Below, piece by piece: positions 1 to 13,840 of a DNA stretch of 64,000 nt (its first letter is position 1; each line of letters starts with the position of its first letter). The stretch is from Hetaerina americana (lineage: Eukaryota; Arthropoda; Insecta; Odonata; Calopterygidae): NCBI GenBank assembly GCA_022747635.1, contig JAKTNV010000003.1, forward strand, positions 97,364,454-97,428,453, read 5' to 3'. The position numbers and the translations under genes are program-made. Below the pieces are notes generated by a model. It was given only the letters and a program-made list of their open reading frames with translations, ran no database searches and was not told the origin of the DNA.

Positions 1-319
1 ATTTTTTTCTGAAATAGGGAGCATTTTCTGATCCTTGTGGGTTATGACTAGATATTCACAATGGAAGGTGAACAAGCGAAACAATTTGGTCTACTATAAT
101 ATATCTTGGTAAACGCCCAGTCATTTCACACAATAATATTATGACAAATGAATCGTCGTCCAAGAGTATTATCCCAATGACAATTACACTGTATAAACAT
201 GGGCCCCAGCCAAGTACTCATGTGAGTGACGTACTTAGTACGATCGAAGCAAGGATGTGTATTGGCTTACTCTGCCGAATGTTAAGGTTGGGTTTATGTG
301 CGGCGATAAAACGGCTTGA
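1..319. other. Left edge, no gene seen
   Basis: This moderately AT-rich sequence has short open frames only. I see no repeat, RNA gene or transposon motif. Confidence 0.5.
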
Positions 320-760
320 GAGCCCATAAAGCCGAGCGTATTCTTGAGGAGGGGAGTGAAACGGAGATAAAGCGGGAGGAGTCGACGGGAAAAGAGGTAG
401 GAAGCCAGGCTGGCAGGCGGATGGCCTTAGTTTGTGGATGTTCGAAAGCACGGAGGACGAAATCTCACCGAGACGCCGAGTGCTGCAGGTCAGGGACCCA
501 AATGAGCCAGAAGTGAGAATCCATAGCGTAGGGATTCAGCAGGAGGGGTGGGCCTGGGAGTGAAGGTGGCGGAATTGCAATCGCGGTGGGGACCAGAGGA
601 GTGATTTCAGTAGAGTGTGAGACGGTGGGTGGCTGGATGAAGGGGGAAGTGAGCACTCCAGAGTTATGAGAGAGAGAGCCGGAGGGGAGGAAGGGAAGAG
701 GCGAAGAGAGTACCCACGGGGAGCCGGTCGTTTGCAGTGGCGGTGGGAAAAAATTTCCGA
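320..760. other. Purine-rich GC island 1
   Basis: The + strand is dominated by G and A (gagg, ggag and gaag motifs), in contrast to the AT-rich DNA around it. Overlapping open frames on both strands translate to low-complexity Glu/Arg/Gly or Pro/Ser/Leu strings, as expected when stop codons are rare. I therefore do not call a gene. Confidence 0.55.
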
Positions 761-1790
761 AGCTGCTCAGGATCCCAACGGTCTGCGTTCACCTGTACTG
801 CGCGGAAAAATCAAGGATTGGCATGCAATGCCCAGGTGACTCCTAGAATACTACCGAGAAGTGCACTTTTTTCTGATGGAAATGTATCGTACAAGGGTGT
901 CGTTTTAGGTCGCTCGGGAATTCGCTCCTTAAAGAAGCGTTAACTTTTTCTATGATTTAATGTGGAGGATAAAAGTGATTTTTGGAAGGATTATAAGGAT
1001 TGACGAGAGTAAGAGAGTTTTCTTCTTAGAATTTTGTAATGGGAGTAAGGTTGTACGGTGATGACCGCAATAGGGATGGATATGACTTTGTATTCTTAGT
1101 TGCGTTACGTGACTTCTTTGTTTTAATTGGCGAAACCTTTGTCCTTACAAGCGGAATTTGACATCCATAAAAAAGTAAAAACTACATAAGACAAACACTT
1201 CTTCTTTCCTCTCCAATTGTATGCGAATATATGATCTTCATTTTGACCCCACATTAAAAAAAATAACAAAAATCCGGAATTCGAGTATTTTGGACGTAAT
1301 CGAAGCTCCAAAACGCCAAACGACAGATCGTTCTTCCTCTTTCACTGCCTCTACCAACGTCAAAATTCAAGGATAATTATTGAAAAGCTCCAATTGCATA
1401 TTCTGTGGCCAAAATTTAGTGGAAGTAAGGCTTTACCAACCAAGTTAATTACCTCTCATTACTTCTTTATATGGATCACGAGAAGGTTTCAGTAACCCTG
1501 GATCGTTTAGCGTATAGTTTGCTTTAGAGTTTAAGAGGTATGTATGACAATATATGGAACGACAGTGGAGGGGGATTAGAGTATTACGTGAATAATTTGA
1601 GGGGGCTAGCATAAAAACTTTGTTACATTCAAATATGCTTCTATATTTATTATTATCTTTAAAAATTTAATGATAATCTATACCAATTAATTCATAAGCA
1701 TGAACACTCTCAAGCAGTCTTAAATTAGGCGTAATAATATCAAGACTAAGAGCGTTACACGCTAAATAATATCGCGCTTCCACTTTCAAG
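761..1790. other. AT-rich stretch, nothing recognised
   Basis: Short open frames appear in every reading frame. I see no transposon protein motif, RNA-gene box or clear tandem repeat. Confidence 0.5.
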
Positions 1791-2410
1791 CGAGCTGAAA
1801 TAGCCGAGCATTGAGGTCATTAGCACGTGTGAAGAGCGGGTGGTGGGAGGAACACGAGTCAAGGGAAGCAGGAAAACAAAATAATAGGATAAAGAGCTGC
1901 CGGGTATAAAGAGGACGAGCGGCAAGGAAAGGTAGCGTGTGGTTCATTCATAAGTCCCGTCAGCGCATAAACTTCGGGCCACGTGTCTCCCAATTTTACT
2001 GCCTTCTCAAGTTACGACACCTTGGGCTTAGCGCCTACCACGGTTAAGGGGGCGCTCGAAGGCCCATAAAACGAAGTTACGGTATTCAGTCGTACCCCCA
2101 CAACTAGAGCCGCCCGAGCCATCGGGTCGCTCATTCACACGCTCCCTCGAGAGTAGGAACCAGCTTGGGAGGGGCGAGGGGAGAGTGGCTGCCTGGATGC
2201 CTTTGAGAAATGCAGAAGCGACTTATGAGGGAGTGCAAGTGGGTTGCGGTTAAGATAAAACGAGAGCGCCGTAGGCTACGTCTCACGTACATCTCGGATC
2301 CGATGCCATCCGTCAGTTTCGACCCGAGAGAATTGGACAAGAATACGAGGAGACGTTTCGCTCCATTCCCAATGAGTCTTTCAACTCGGTGTCGTTAAGT
2401 GGGAGCATTT
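1791..2410. other. GC-richer island 2, weak strand bias
   Basis: This block is richer in G+C and CpG than its flanks, without the extreme purine bias of other islands. A TATAAAG sequence lies near 1906 at its left side. Short Arg-rich open frames near 2210-2398 have no recognisable domain. Regulatory potential is an inference from composition only. Confidence 0.4.
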
Positions 2411-4640
2411 TAAAGAGAAATTATTTTTCCAAAGAGAGCTCGACCAAAATTTTTAATGTGATTCTTGGCAAAAATTAAAATAATTGTAGCGTGAAATTAA
2501 CTGCTAGGGGCAATTAATGATAATTGTTTAACTCATACAAGTATTGTCATTTCAATAATATGACTTTTATATTTACCTGCGCAAATAACGCGTAGCTCTG
2601 CCTACATGGTAATTCTTCCACATCCTTGTCACAAAACAAAGAGGCAAAACGGTACATTTTTCGAATAGAAGCTGCGCAACGTACATTAAAAATAGTTCTA
2701 TATAGTCTATACAATGCAACTGTCTGCAAGAATACCTTTGAACCATTTCTAAGTAATATTATAGTTTTGAAAAATGTAAAATAGGATAAATACCAAATTT
2801 AAAAATACACCGATTCAAGTTTTAAATTGAATAATTTTTCGAGTAAAAATATTCAAATTAAAAGACCAAAAGGCAACCTAATTTTGGATACATTTTTTGA
2901 AGGCCATGAGAATTTTAATGATAATTGATTATATTTTTCAAGTATTGAAATATTAAATCCTTTGATCATGATCCCAGACTTACGAATAGAAAATCTCCTT
3001 GAGATCCCACCTTGAACATGTCGTTTAATTTATTCAGTGTTTATTAGTACAGAATTATGAATTATGTATTTTAAATTTAATCCTTAAACTTACGTGTTTA
3101 CATATAGATTTGACCTGAAGGGCCTACCATAGAAAATCCTGAATATATCGAAATGGATTTTTCTTCGACTATATAGTATAGCATATGCAACATTTTCATA
3201 CTTTTCCACCCTATGTCGATGACTAATTACTTAGAAATATTAGCTGAATGGATCGTTATAATATTTCAGATGCATTATAGAATAATAATTTATTTATTAG
3301 GTTACCAATAAAGAATATCTGAATATCAGCCAAGAGTTTCCTATATAATTACTATTATTTTCCGTAGGAATTGCAGTACAATTTTCAAAGCCACGGCCTT
3401 AGAAATTCTTGTATGCATTGAAAATGAATGGATTGTCTTTGAAAATCAAGAAAGTGAAATTATAGATAAAATAATTTGCCATCATTTGAAAATAATAATA
3501 TAATATTGGTAATCAAACATGTTATAGTAATCTGTTTTCACGGTTTTATTAAAATAAAACCATGCCTACACGGAAATATGAATCATTATGAACGTTTTAA
3601 GGTGGCACAAAGACCTGCAATTTAAACCCAATAAAGACATGTGAAAGAACCAATGAAAATCAATTGCTGACTGTATTTACCATGAAATATTAGACAAAAT
3701 CTTTGTATACTCTTGTATACCTGTATAATGATATTCTTGAGTCAATGGAGGCCTAGTGTAGGTTTTTTTTATTTTCCTGATGATTACGAGGATCAGATAT
3801 AAGAGAAAGAGATGTAAGAGAAAGAGACAATAAGAGCTGCGATTACTTCGTCGTTCCAATGAAAAACATATTTAAACAAAAATACGAGCATAACTCTTCT
3901 TTCGTAATTAGCATACAAAAATACCATTTGATGCTTAATATTTTTATCATTTTCAATATGCTCGCCTATAAAAGAATAACGTTCCCATTGAAATGCCAAT
4001 TAAATTCTTCCTTTACATTTTATAAAAATATGCTTGCAAAAATAATGTTTTTACATATCAATATTTATTGTCTTTACAAAAATTTACTCAAGCAAAAAAT
4101 TCCTTACCTCTTTCTTAATTCAAAACAACCTTTATTTTTAATAAAAAATTAATAATCTTGGAAACATCAATAGGGGACTCAAGAATGCACATAATTAGGA
4201 GAACCGAATGAAATAATTAATAGTTCTGGATGAAACAAATCCTTAAAAGCTTCAGAAAAATGCGTGTCTTGGCGTTCTACGAAGACATTATGATTCAATA
4301 TTAACTACAAAGCTTACTTGAATTCAGTATTTTGTAACTTTTGAAGCCTCCATAGCTCATATCAAATTGAGTTTAAAGAATATATATGCAATATGGATGC
4401 AACGACTTAAAATTCAAAACTATCCTTGAGAAAATTTACTTTCTTGCCGCTTAAATTACTGCCAGCACATATGTTGTGACTAAGAGAGATGAGAAGGCAG
4501 GATGAAAAATTTTCCAATTTTCCTTACTTCGTTCCTAATGATTAATGGCATGCCCTTAGCGCTTGAACATGTTTTAGCATGTGATAAGATCTTTCATCGA
4601 AGTCAGATAACCCTATATCTTCCTTTCCACCCTTCAAGGA
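2411..4640. other. AT-rich stretch, nothing recognised
   Basis: This is strongly AT-rich sequence. Short open frames around 3677-4152 give Phe/Ile/Lys/Asn-rich peptides typical of chance translation of AT-rich DNA. I recognise no family. Confidence 0.5.
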
Positions 4641-4930
4641 ACGGTAGCACCTAGCGACAATTATTTAAAGCCTGTACCAGTGGGGCGTTTGGTGGCGATT
4701 CCAGCAGCATACGCTTGGAAGATTTGAGGACGAAGAAAACGGACGAGTTGGAGTATATGATCCGATCTTGGGCGAAGATTATCGCCTCTGATACCCTCGG
4801 CAGTGAAGTGGGCACGAACCTACACCGGCGAGGGCGGAGGAGGTGTAAACGGAGAGGAGAGAAGATGAAAGAGAAACAAAATGGTAGAGCAAAAAAGAGA
4901 AGTGGCAATCCTTAGAAAATAAACAGGCGT
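4641..4930. other. Small purine-rich island 3
   Basis: A roughly 290-base block of higher G+A on the + strand sits in AT-rich DNA. Its short Arg/Lys/Glu-rich open frame and the antisense Ser/Leu/Phe frame are composition artefacts. Confidence 0.4.
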
Positions 4931-5615
4931 GCAAGAACCTGCATAAAATGAGCCAAGAACTCAATAAAGAACGTTATAGAGAAAAGTTTGAAAAAGGATA
5001 AGAAGTTAGACATTCAGCACTAGTCATTAAGCATTCTGAGTAAATGAGAGTTTCTTGTAAAACTGCATATCAATACGTCAAAGTATTCATAAAAACAATA
5101 CGTATTTCTATGTACTAAATCGGTGTAGTAAATGGTTTAAATGGTAAATGATTATTAGTACAAACTATATTTCTTTAGATACCTTAAATTTAAGGTTTAG
5201 GTTGGTTAAAGATACCTAAAATAAAGATAACTTCATAATTATGTATGTATCTATGGATTCTATTGGAACGAGAACATAATTTTTCTCACAATCCTGACTC
5301 AAATATAACTGAAGAGTTAATATTTACTTTTAATGAGTTAATGTCTACTACTATTATGAATTGTTAATGTTTATTATTAATATTAATGTTTACTTTTTAA
5401 GAAAAAAGGACACTGATTTTTTGATAACCAAATCACAACATAACATTGCATCATTATATTTTTTTCTATAATTTAATAATAAACTTGGAAGCATTAAAAC
5501 TATAAATTTAGTTATGTTAATTTGCTCACTGCATACTCAAACAAGAATAAAATATGTTATAAGTCAGTCAACTCTATTGTTTAAGAAAAATAATCATAAA
5601 ATACTGTAAAACTGA
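4931..5615. other. AT-rich stretch with small repeats
   Basis: It contains a perfect 16-base palindrome (listed separately). Around 5320-5400 there are loosely repeated GTTAATGTTTA-like words. I see no gene. Confidence 0.45.
5181..5196. repeat. Perfect 16-base palindrome
   Basis: ACCTTAAATTTAAGGT is its own reverse complement. In AT-rich DNA this could be chance. It has no flanking features that suggest an operator. Confidence 0.6.
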
Positions 5616-6340
5616 AAGGACGGAAGGAAACCTGAGAGGCTGACTAAAGGGAAAGGTTTTGGAAAGGGTAAAGGGCCGGTGGAAGAGGAGAGGGAGTTTT
5701 TTGGGAAAAGGAAAGATCTGCAAGGAAGGTTACGAGGGCGGGGGAAACGGTTTTGAGATGAGAACGTATGAAGTAAGGAGAGTAGAAGGGGTGAGGGGAT
5801 ACTCCATAATTCTCGGAAGGTTAAGGAAGCGGATGCCATTGGGCCGAAACCATGCAAATAGCGCCGCTCAAGGGGTTGGTTGGCTCGATGAAGTAGGCGA
5901 CCGGGGAGGAGGGACAGAAGGTTGGGGGTGGCTGGTCAACGACGAAATATCTTCATCTCCTTAACCAGGCGAGGAGAGACAGGAGGAGTGAGAGGGAGGG
6001 AGGAAGGAGGTGGCAGGCGAAGAAGCTTCGCTCGTGCAAGAGAAAGAGTGGGCAGGGAGGTTAAGGGCGGAGGAGATGGGGGGATTGGGGCTGGAAGGGG
6101 AGGTTTGTTTGGGGCTAACAGGGTATGGGAGCCCAGAAGGCACGGCGTGGGTGCGGAGAGGAAGGTTGGTAAGGGGAAGGACGTGCGGTGTGAAGTGGGC
6201 GGTTTCGGTGAAGTGCGCAGTAGTTTAGGATGAGCTAGATGCCCGAGGTCTGAAGGTGATGAGGGAGGTGGGCTCGCGGAGTAACATGAGATTCAATAAA
6301 ACAAAGAAGGGCGGAGGAAGATGATATGACAGGGTGTTGG
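5616..6340. other. Purine-rich GC island 4
   Basis: About 700 bases are dominated by G and A on the + strand. Open frames of about 100 codons overlap one another in different frames and encode Gly/Arg/Glu-rich low-complexity sequence. The antisense frames are Pro/Ser-rich. That pattern is an artefact of purine bias, so I call no gene. Confidence 0.6.
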
Positions 6341-7030
6341 AAACATGGAAAGAAAGAACAGTGTTTACCAGTCAGATTATAGAAATTAAGTAAATGTATA
6401 GACTTGGGGAAGAAATATATACCTCACGGGATTGAATAGGTACATTCCATTTTTTCCATCAATATACTTGATATGTTAAGTAAAAATAATGCTTAAATAT
6501 GAAAACAGATATAATTCATTGAGTTAATTATGACCATATTTCCTCATAAACTATGGAAAGGAGTAAATTCTTTTTGAATAATATGTATCTTCATTTGATA
6601 GTCTGGAAAATACAGCGACTAATATTATGTAAATCTTGAGAAATGAAAATATTCATGTTCAAGACTTCTTTAATTCAAAATTGAAATTAATTTAAAGTTC
6701 AATTTAAAGATAAAAATGATTCTTTTGATACATCTGTGTCAATCGGTCGAATAATAGTTTCTATATTTTCAAAGTTGCTTAACAAATACTTGTTAAACCA
6801 TAATCAGACAAGTAGAACAAATGATTTATTTTTCAAAAATATCGGCATAATATCATGCTTGAAATATACGCTGGCAAAATTAACCGATATTTCTATTGGC
6901 AAATACAAAAAATAAAAACTTGCGAACCTAGACCATTATATACAGTACTATAGACTATTATGCTTTAATTAACATGAGATGTGTATCGCGAATAATAAAG
7001 AAATAGATAACATACTGAGAAGCAGCAGGT
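6341..7030. other. AT-rich stretch, nothing recognised
   Basis: There is no open frame of note and no transposon motif. Confidence 0.5.
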
Positions 7031-8060
7031 CAAAAGGTTGAAGAGAAGAGGGACTAGGCAGAATTTTGGAGGGAAAAGAGACGCATAAGAGATTTAGAAA
7101 GCAGAAAACAGAAGGCGAAGAACCGAAACCATAATAATTCAAAAAGGATAGGATAAAAAAGGGCTAGAAGTATCGCCGGGAGAGGAGGCGGCCTAAAGGA
7201 AGTGGAGCGCAGGATGGTGGCGGGATGAGTAACAGAGACAGAAGGAGGAGAACAAGCAAGGGTGGGTAACGTGTGGAGAGCGAGGGAGAGCCCTGAGGTG
7301 AGATTGCTTGCGATGGCGGGGGAGAGGCGGGCGTGGGTGAGACAGGGAGGAGTTGGCACGTAGAGGCCGAGGAGACGGCGGAGGACACGATTCTGGGTGT
7401 GGAGGAAAGGGAGCGGATGAGGGGGCAATCTCCCTGAGATGGCAAACGAGTGGAAAGGGAGAGATAGGGAGGAGGTAAGGAGGTTAAAAGTATGAAAAAA
7501 GGGTGCGAGCACCGAATCGGTAGCAAGGCATGTCTAAGAGGCAGGGCGGAGTGGGGCGTGTGGTGGGGGTGTGCGCCTGTGTGTGTGTGTATGGGAGAGA
7601 GAGAGAGAGAGAGAAGAGTTTCGAGGAGGGAGCAGAGCTTCGGGTGGGGGGAAGAAAGCGAGCGGGGTAAGAAGCTCGGAGACCCGAAGCAAGGCGGCGG
7701 GAGGGTCGAAGGAAGGAGCTGGGGGCCACGAGAGGTGGGCAAAGTACATAAATACTTCTCAAGTTTGGAGTAAGTCTGTGCATCTTTCACTATGAAGTAT
7801 GGCGGTGTCTACCCGGCCGGGCGAGTGCATTAATCCAAGGGAGAAGGTTGTGGTAGCGTTTGTGTGCGTGTGTGTTTGAGACCATGTGTGTGCGGATGTG
7901 TATCTGTGAGATGGAGATGGGAGGAGGGAAGAAAACGGAAGAGGAAAGGGGAGGGGGGAGGACGAAAGGAGTGCACACCCATAAAATCGTGTGACCAACT
8001 GTGCTTATGCATGTGTCTGTACCCGCTAAAGCTAAAGAATGGGCCAAGGAACAGGGCGCT
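7031..8060. other. Purine-rich GC island 5 with microsatellites
   Basis: One kilobase of G/A-rich + strand carries (GT)n and (GA)n arrays near 7578-7614 and further GT-rich DNA at 7859-7905. The minus strand stays open for up to 208 codons, but the product is a Ser/Pro/Leu/Thr-rich low-complexity string overlapped by equally long frames in the other phases. I read this as composition, not coding. Confidence 0.6.
7578..7614. repeat. (GT)n-(GA)n compound microsatellite
   Basis: An alternating GT run at 7578-7590 is followed after four bases by a GA run at 7595-7614. It lies inside a larger purine-rich island. Confidence 0.9.
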
Positions 8061-9170
8061 CTTACTCAGGGCGCACATTATTTGGAGGTTTTGCGGAATC
8101 CTGTTTGACCGTTTCAATCGAACGCATCTCTACAAGAACTTCATTGCATTGCAAGCAAAAAATATGCAAGGAGACAGCTTAGGTTTGCGTAGGAATTGCT
8201 CGCAAACATTGTGAATATTTTTTATCAGTAAGTAATGGTTTCCTTCACGAGTAAGTAAGCATTAGGTTTTGGCAAAGACAAAAGTGGAAGCTTATTCTTT
8301 GACTCTGATTTACTTTGATTTTCCAGGTTACTTCGGCAATAACAAATAGAACAATGACATCGTATATGCTCTGAATGCCAATTTTCTTTACGTTTTTAAG
8401 TTTGATATTGCGATTAATCAAATTAATTTAATTTTTAGGATTTCTGTATATGGGGCTGATAGGGTATATAGTGAGAGATCGATACATACATTTACACTGC
8501 AAAACTTTTCATTTATCTCATGACTATATTAATTGTCCTACTAATTTCTTAAAGTAGGCGGGGAAAGAAATTGAAAATAAATGTACTATATCCTATTTCA
8601 TGCCTAGAATATTTACTTTTGGAGTCATTCTTTACGTATATGTGTACTTACTAATAATTTAAGTCAAAGTATCAAGTATGATTTTAATAAACAATGCATA
8701 GGAAACTAATTTTAAAACTGTAATAATTATTCTAAAACTGACAAATAAGAAGATACTTCTGATAAACTACTTATACTTGTATTAATTCGTACTTTTAATG
8801 ATACATTTTGAATGTCACTACATATGAACAAGAAAACTTGAAAAGGACATGACGAGTTAAATTACCATGAGTAGAGGTATCTTCGAAATGAATCACAAGA
8901 AATGATATGTTACCTTTAACTACCAGAGAAAAAAAATTAAAGCAAGACTTTAAACACGATAATAATATAATTAATAAACTATCCAACAGTTTGCTAAGAC
9001 TTGGACAGAAACCACAGATTTTTAACTTCAGAAGGCCACTCAGGGATTACTTTACGAGTCAAAATATATCGGCACAGGATAGAAATAATACGGGTGAGCG
9101 CATTCTGCCTAAAATAATAATTAATACACACAGAATTAATGGACAGTTTCATCACCCAGTGTTCGCCATT
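8061..9170. other. AT-rich stretch, open frame of unknown meaning
   Basis: An open frame at 8907-9263 (+, 118 codons) has ordinary residue composition. In AT-rich DNA of this length a frame of that size is expected roughly once by chance, and I recognise no domain. I do not call it a gene. Confidence 0.4.
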
Positions 9171-10560
9171 GAAGACACGGAAAGTGATGCGTCGAACACC
9201 GAGGGAGGACAGGACCCATCCCCCCTCCAACTACAGCCAATGAGACTCAAGCGAGTCGGATAAAAAAGGGAGATTCGATCCGGAAAAGAAGAAAGGGTTG
9301 AGCGATGGAAGTATCCAATATCCCAGCGTGCCTTGTCCCCCAGGAGCCTTTATTCCGCATCTCACACCCATCCTCGAATCAGTACACAACCGAGTGCTTC
9401 ATGCGTACACGGGGGCGACACATATGCGACACACGGACCTTTCCTTTTTTTTCCTCCTCTCCCCATCTCGACCTGCCTCCTCCCCATACGCCGGGGTGGG
9501 GGTCCCTCGACCTGACCAATCGGGCGACGTGCATCATCGCCACCGCGCGCTCCCCCTCGCGGCCTGCCAGGAAGGCCTCTCCCCAGAGGGGGCGGGAACG
9601 GTCGGAGAGGGGTAGGTTCGAAAACATGCACTGGGGGGTGGTTTGGTACCATGTGGGGAAATGTGGGGATCGGGGGATAGACGGGCCGAGGGATTTCTGG
9701 GCGAGAGCGTGATCAGAGTAGGGTTGGAGGAGCGACGAAGGGGTGAAGGGGGAGAGGTTGTGATTGGGGGAGGGAGGGACCACTGAGGGCGGGAGTGTAG
9801 GGTTAGGGGTCGGTTCGCACACAACAATGGGTTGGATTTTAAGGGGTGAAAAAGGGTTAGGCTGAGGGAGAAGTAGGATGGGATTTGAGGGAAGAGGGAA
9901 GGAGAGGGTTCGCGGGTGCGTGGCATTGTGACCCGTGCACTAAATCATGGATCCGTCACGGGAATGAAAAAAAATCGCTCATCAATCGGGTCAAATCGGG
10001 GATGTTTTCCGCGGAATGAAAAGGAACCGTAGTACCGAGGAGGGCCGATGGCAGTGGGGTTGTGGGAGATGTGGTTGGGGGTAGAGGGGGACGCGGAGGA
10101 GAGGGTGACAGGGGAGATCGAGAGTGAGGGAGGAAAAAAGGGGATTTTGATAGGGAAAGAGGGAGTGGGTGAGAGGGCAGGTAAATTGGAGTTGTGTATG
10201 GCCACCGCTTGAGTTATATGAATATGCCGACGTGGGGAATGGAGGCGTGAGAGATCTCTGAATGGAGAGAGAGAGAGGGACTGAGAGGCTTGGGAGTAAA
10301 AAATATTCCGCGAGCCGCGCAAATTGAAAGGGCGGCAAAGGGGAGTGACAGCATGAAGGGGGAGGGCGGGAGAATGTTTCGCTATATATTTATAAATCTG
10401 TGACATGGCGAGGGAGCTCTTTTTATTTCTTGGCATCGAATTTGGAATGTTTTTTTTTCCATAGCTGGTGTCATCGGCATTTTCGATGCGCCCACTGGTC
10501 CTACCCTTCCTCATCCTTTCCTCCCTCCCTATGGCCGCCACCGATTGAATTTTTTATGGC
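9171..10560. other. GC island 6 with a strand-bias switch
   Basis: From about 9330 to 9600 the + strand is C-rich. From about 9600 to 10340 it is G/A-rich, and near 10490-10540 it turns pyrimidine-rich again. Several open frames of 90-198 codons overlap in all phases and encode Pro/Ser/Arg low-complexity strings. The region also carries closely spaced G-runs (listed separately). Confidence 0.55.
9633..9675 (+). other. Clustered G-runs, possible G-quadruplex
   Basis: Four runs of four to six G lie at 9633, 9654, 9664 and 9671. The last three have short loops and the first loop is about 15 bases. Quadruplex formation is inferred from spacing only. Confidence 0.3.
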
Positions 10561-11360
10561 CATCGACTCCTGATCGCTTCGCTCGTGACCCCGATTCATG
10601 TGCTCTGTCATTTTTTCGGATAAAAGGAAACCAATGGAGGGGAAAATTAGGGAAAGGGGTCTGCAATTGAAAAAGAACCTGTGATGCAACGGGAAGATAG
10701 TCAAGGACTATGAAATCAATCTCAGGATCGCTGTCATCTTGACCGATACGCTCTTTTCGAGGAAAGTGTATTTTCGCTTGGTTCGTTGGGGCTGGGAATC
10801 GGTTTTGAGTGCGCATCAAAGTGTATGTAATTGGTTAATTTAATACTCTGTGCAGAAAATCTTTCACTAATATTTTCTGAATTCATCACGAAGAATTTAC
10901 AGGCCCATATGTTGCCTTCGAGTTCAGTCAAAATAGTTCATGTTCCGAGTAGGATTTTGAAAATTACACTGTGCCTTGCTGTTAAATAAACCGACATTAG
11001 TCAAAAACATGCCGTATCACTATTCTGATATTTCTTCAATGATAAGTGTCACAAATATATAGGAAATATGTTTTAGACCTATCTTACTGACACCTTTAGG
11101 GTAATTGCGAGTTGGAGATTACCTTATTTTCTATATAATTGGATATAATAGATAAAACCTGAGAGAAAGTGTACGTGTGCGATGATTACTCACGGTATAA
11201 ACCTGAAAGACTGTAAAACGTAACTTAAATATTGGCAGCGAAGTAAACAAAGCTTTCAAGCCCTCTGGATTACGAAATGACCTCCATGCTGAAGGGAAGA
11301 GAGACGCTCCTTTTAACAACACCGCAATCACCGCTCGACGCAAGGGAATAATCTAATACT
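10561..11360. other. AT-moderate stretch, nothing recognised
   Basis: Only short unremarkable open frames are present. I see no transposon, RNA or repeat signature. Confidence 0.45.
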
Positions 11361-12420
11361 GCCCTCACTATGGAGCATTCAAAACTCCTAACAGACTGGG
11401 ATTTCTACTCCACTTGCGAGAGGGTGGATATGAATGGGGCAGCGGCAATGAGCGTTTGCTCATTGCTCAAGCTGCCCAGTCCCCAACTGCGACCATTCCT
11501 GCTCCATGTGCGAGGCGGGCATCCCAACAGAAATGGGAGGAGGGATGGGGTGAAGATGAGGGGGTGGACGGAAGGGTACTCCAGGTGGGGGGGCTCCGTC
11601 CGCATCTACCCCAATCCGGTATCTTTCCCTCCGTCCCCCGTTGGGGAGCTTTCCGTCGGCTGGCCCCCCACGTCCCCACCCACGAAAATTGGAGTCCCTC
11701 CTTCATTGGGCTCAATGCACACCGGGGACCACGTCCCCACACACCCACCCAATCGAGCCCTCTCCACCTCCTTCTAACCTCACCCCTCTCCCCTCGCTTA
11801 GGCATCCAACAACCCAATCTCCCTTCATTTCTCCCGCCCCATCCACCCCTAACTCCACACCGGAGAGGCCATGCACGGCAGGGTCCGACGCCGCCCCACG
11901 ATCTTTCTCTCTCACATACCCATCACATGACTACCTCGAGGCACCGAGATAGTACGCACGCCAACCCCCTCGCTCAATCCTCCTGAAGGGTCTTTCCTCC
12001 CAATTTCCCCCTTATGTCTCATGGAGCACTCGCAGTTGCGCTGGCGCGGTGCCTCTTCCTCTCCCTTTCTTCCTCTCACTCTCTATTGCGCAACCCTTGA
12101 CCCCTTGTGCCCTCGGTCCCAAATGAAACCTTTCCCCATCACACACCTCACCAGTCCCGGTCTCCCCTCCCTCAGTTCACCCCTCACCTCGCGTTCCTTC
12201 CCTTTCATCTGTCACCGGAGGCCGAACTCCACCCTAGCCCGACCCATCCCCTCTCCCATTCAGCCCACTCCAACGCTCCCCCAGGAGTCTCTCGCAGCCC
12301 GACCAATTTTACCCACCCTCCAAACCCTCCTGCGAGACTAATTTCCTTCGCCGCAATAGCTCGAGCTGCTCAATATCGCCCTCCTTCATTCGGAGCAGAT
12401 GTTTTGAAAACGGCGGAGAA
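11361..12420. other. Pyrimidine-rich GC island 7
   Basis: The + strand is C/T-rich over about 1 kb. Open frames up to 190 codons overlap in two phases and translate to Pro/Ser/Thr/His-rich low complexity, with no domain. These are composition artefacts. Confidence 0.6.
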
Positions 12421-13840
12421 AATGGTTGATGTAAGGTTGAGAGTTTTTTTTAACTGGTGGAAGTTTTTATGAAAATATGATATCATTCGTCCCTTGTTTT
12501 CCGCCCTTACAGAGAAGCCGTGCTGTTGAATCTACTTGGATAACATTTAAAGTTCATTAAAGCGGTGCTCGAGTAAATCGATCCGTAGTGAGGCTTAAAA
12601 TAATAGCTCACTCTGGGAAATCAACTGAAAATTGTTCATTCCTTGCTGTTTGTACCCAACAAAGTGCTTTGCTGCGTCTAACTTGGGGTATCTCACCGAT
12701 TTTTTCCATCGACTCGGAAAAGAATTTTTCCACTTTTTTTTAATTTAAGCACGAAAAATGATAGACGATGAACCCGAGTCCATTATTCGATGTTAAACCT
12801 GCTCATGATTTAACTTTGTCCAATTTGCGGTGCTGAAAAATCAAAAAAAATATGTTAAAATCTTTCATTTGTATTCAAACATTTATTACTATTATTTATC
12901 ATAAACAAAACAAATATTTTCCTTCATCGAAATCTATTGTGCCGAATATTATACTTTATTTTGTTAAGACTGGAAGGGGAATGTGCCGTTAGGACTGGAT
13001 CCATTCAAAGCCAATCTAATATTTTAAATTGAAAACATTAAATAATGATCAAATATTCCCTTTAATAATATGAAAACAATAAAAATTATATTGACGTAAT
13101 TTTACAGTTTTTTACTGCAGATTATTACATTTAGATATTTTCTAATACATCAAATCATTTGGAGGCAGGTTTTAGGCCTTGTTATGCTTGCTATCTGCTG
13201 TGGATCACATAAAACAATTCACTTGAAATGATACATACGTAAGCCTATTAAGATATTTATCCATCAAGTAAATGAATTTCCCTTTCGTTCTCATTAAATA
13301 TAGACATTTTGCTCTTATTCTTTAAACTACATATGAGTACAGAAAATGAGCAAAAAACGAGCTTTTAGCATTTGTGTGCCAACATTAATGTCAACACAGT
13401 TTCCATTTCATTAACAAGAACATAAAAGTATTGGGACATTTCTCATCAGAATTATTTTCTTTAACACTTGTCTCAAAAAGACTTGCAGGTCATCTAAAAC
13501 CAAGCCATGTATCCGCATCACTTATTTCAGATCTTTCATTGTGTTTCAAGGGGAAAATGATATGAAAATCTAGATGTGTAAAACGATATGCCTTTCATGA
13601 TGCTTTTATTAAAGAGCACGTCACAGAATTCACCAATACAATTTGATGGGTTAATTAATATGATGAAAAACCATACAAAGAATATATGAAAGAACATATT
13701 TTCCACGTTTCTTAACTAAACTTTTTCCCCGGAACTTCTAATATGCCGCACTCTCACTTTTGATCAAATCGTTAGGCTGGATTCACGGCGTTTATTCCAT
13801 GAGACATTTTGAAATATCACTGCTCGAGGTTTTGGAAGGT
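12421..13840. other. AT-rich stretch, nothing recognised
   Basis: There is no open frame above 60 codons and no transposon or RNA-gene motif. Confidence 0.5.

Noticed and set aside
7164..7790. 208-codon minus-strand open frame
   Set aside because: It is a Ser/Pro/Leu/Thr-rich translation of a purine-rich block with microsatellites. Equal-length frames exist in the other phases.
8907..9263. 118-codon open frame of ordinary composition
   Set aside because: About one frame of this length is expected by chance in a window of this size and AT content. It has no domain or supporting signal.
9945..10541. 198-codon minus-strand open frame
   Set aside because: It is Ser/Pro/His-rich low complexity inside a skewed island, overlapped by a 115-codon frame in another phase.
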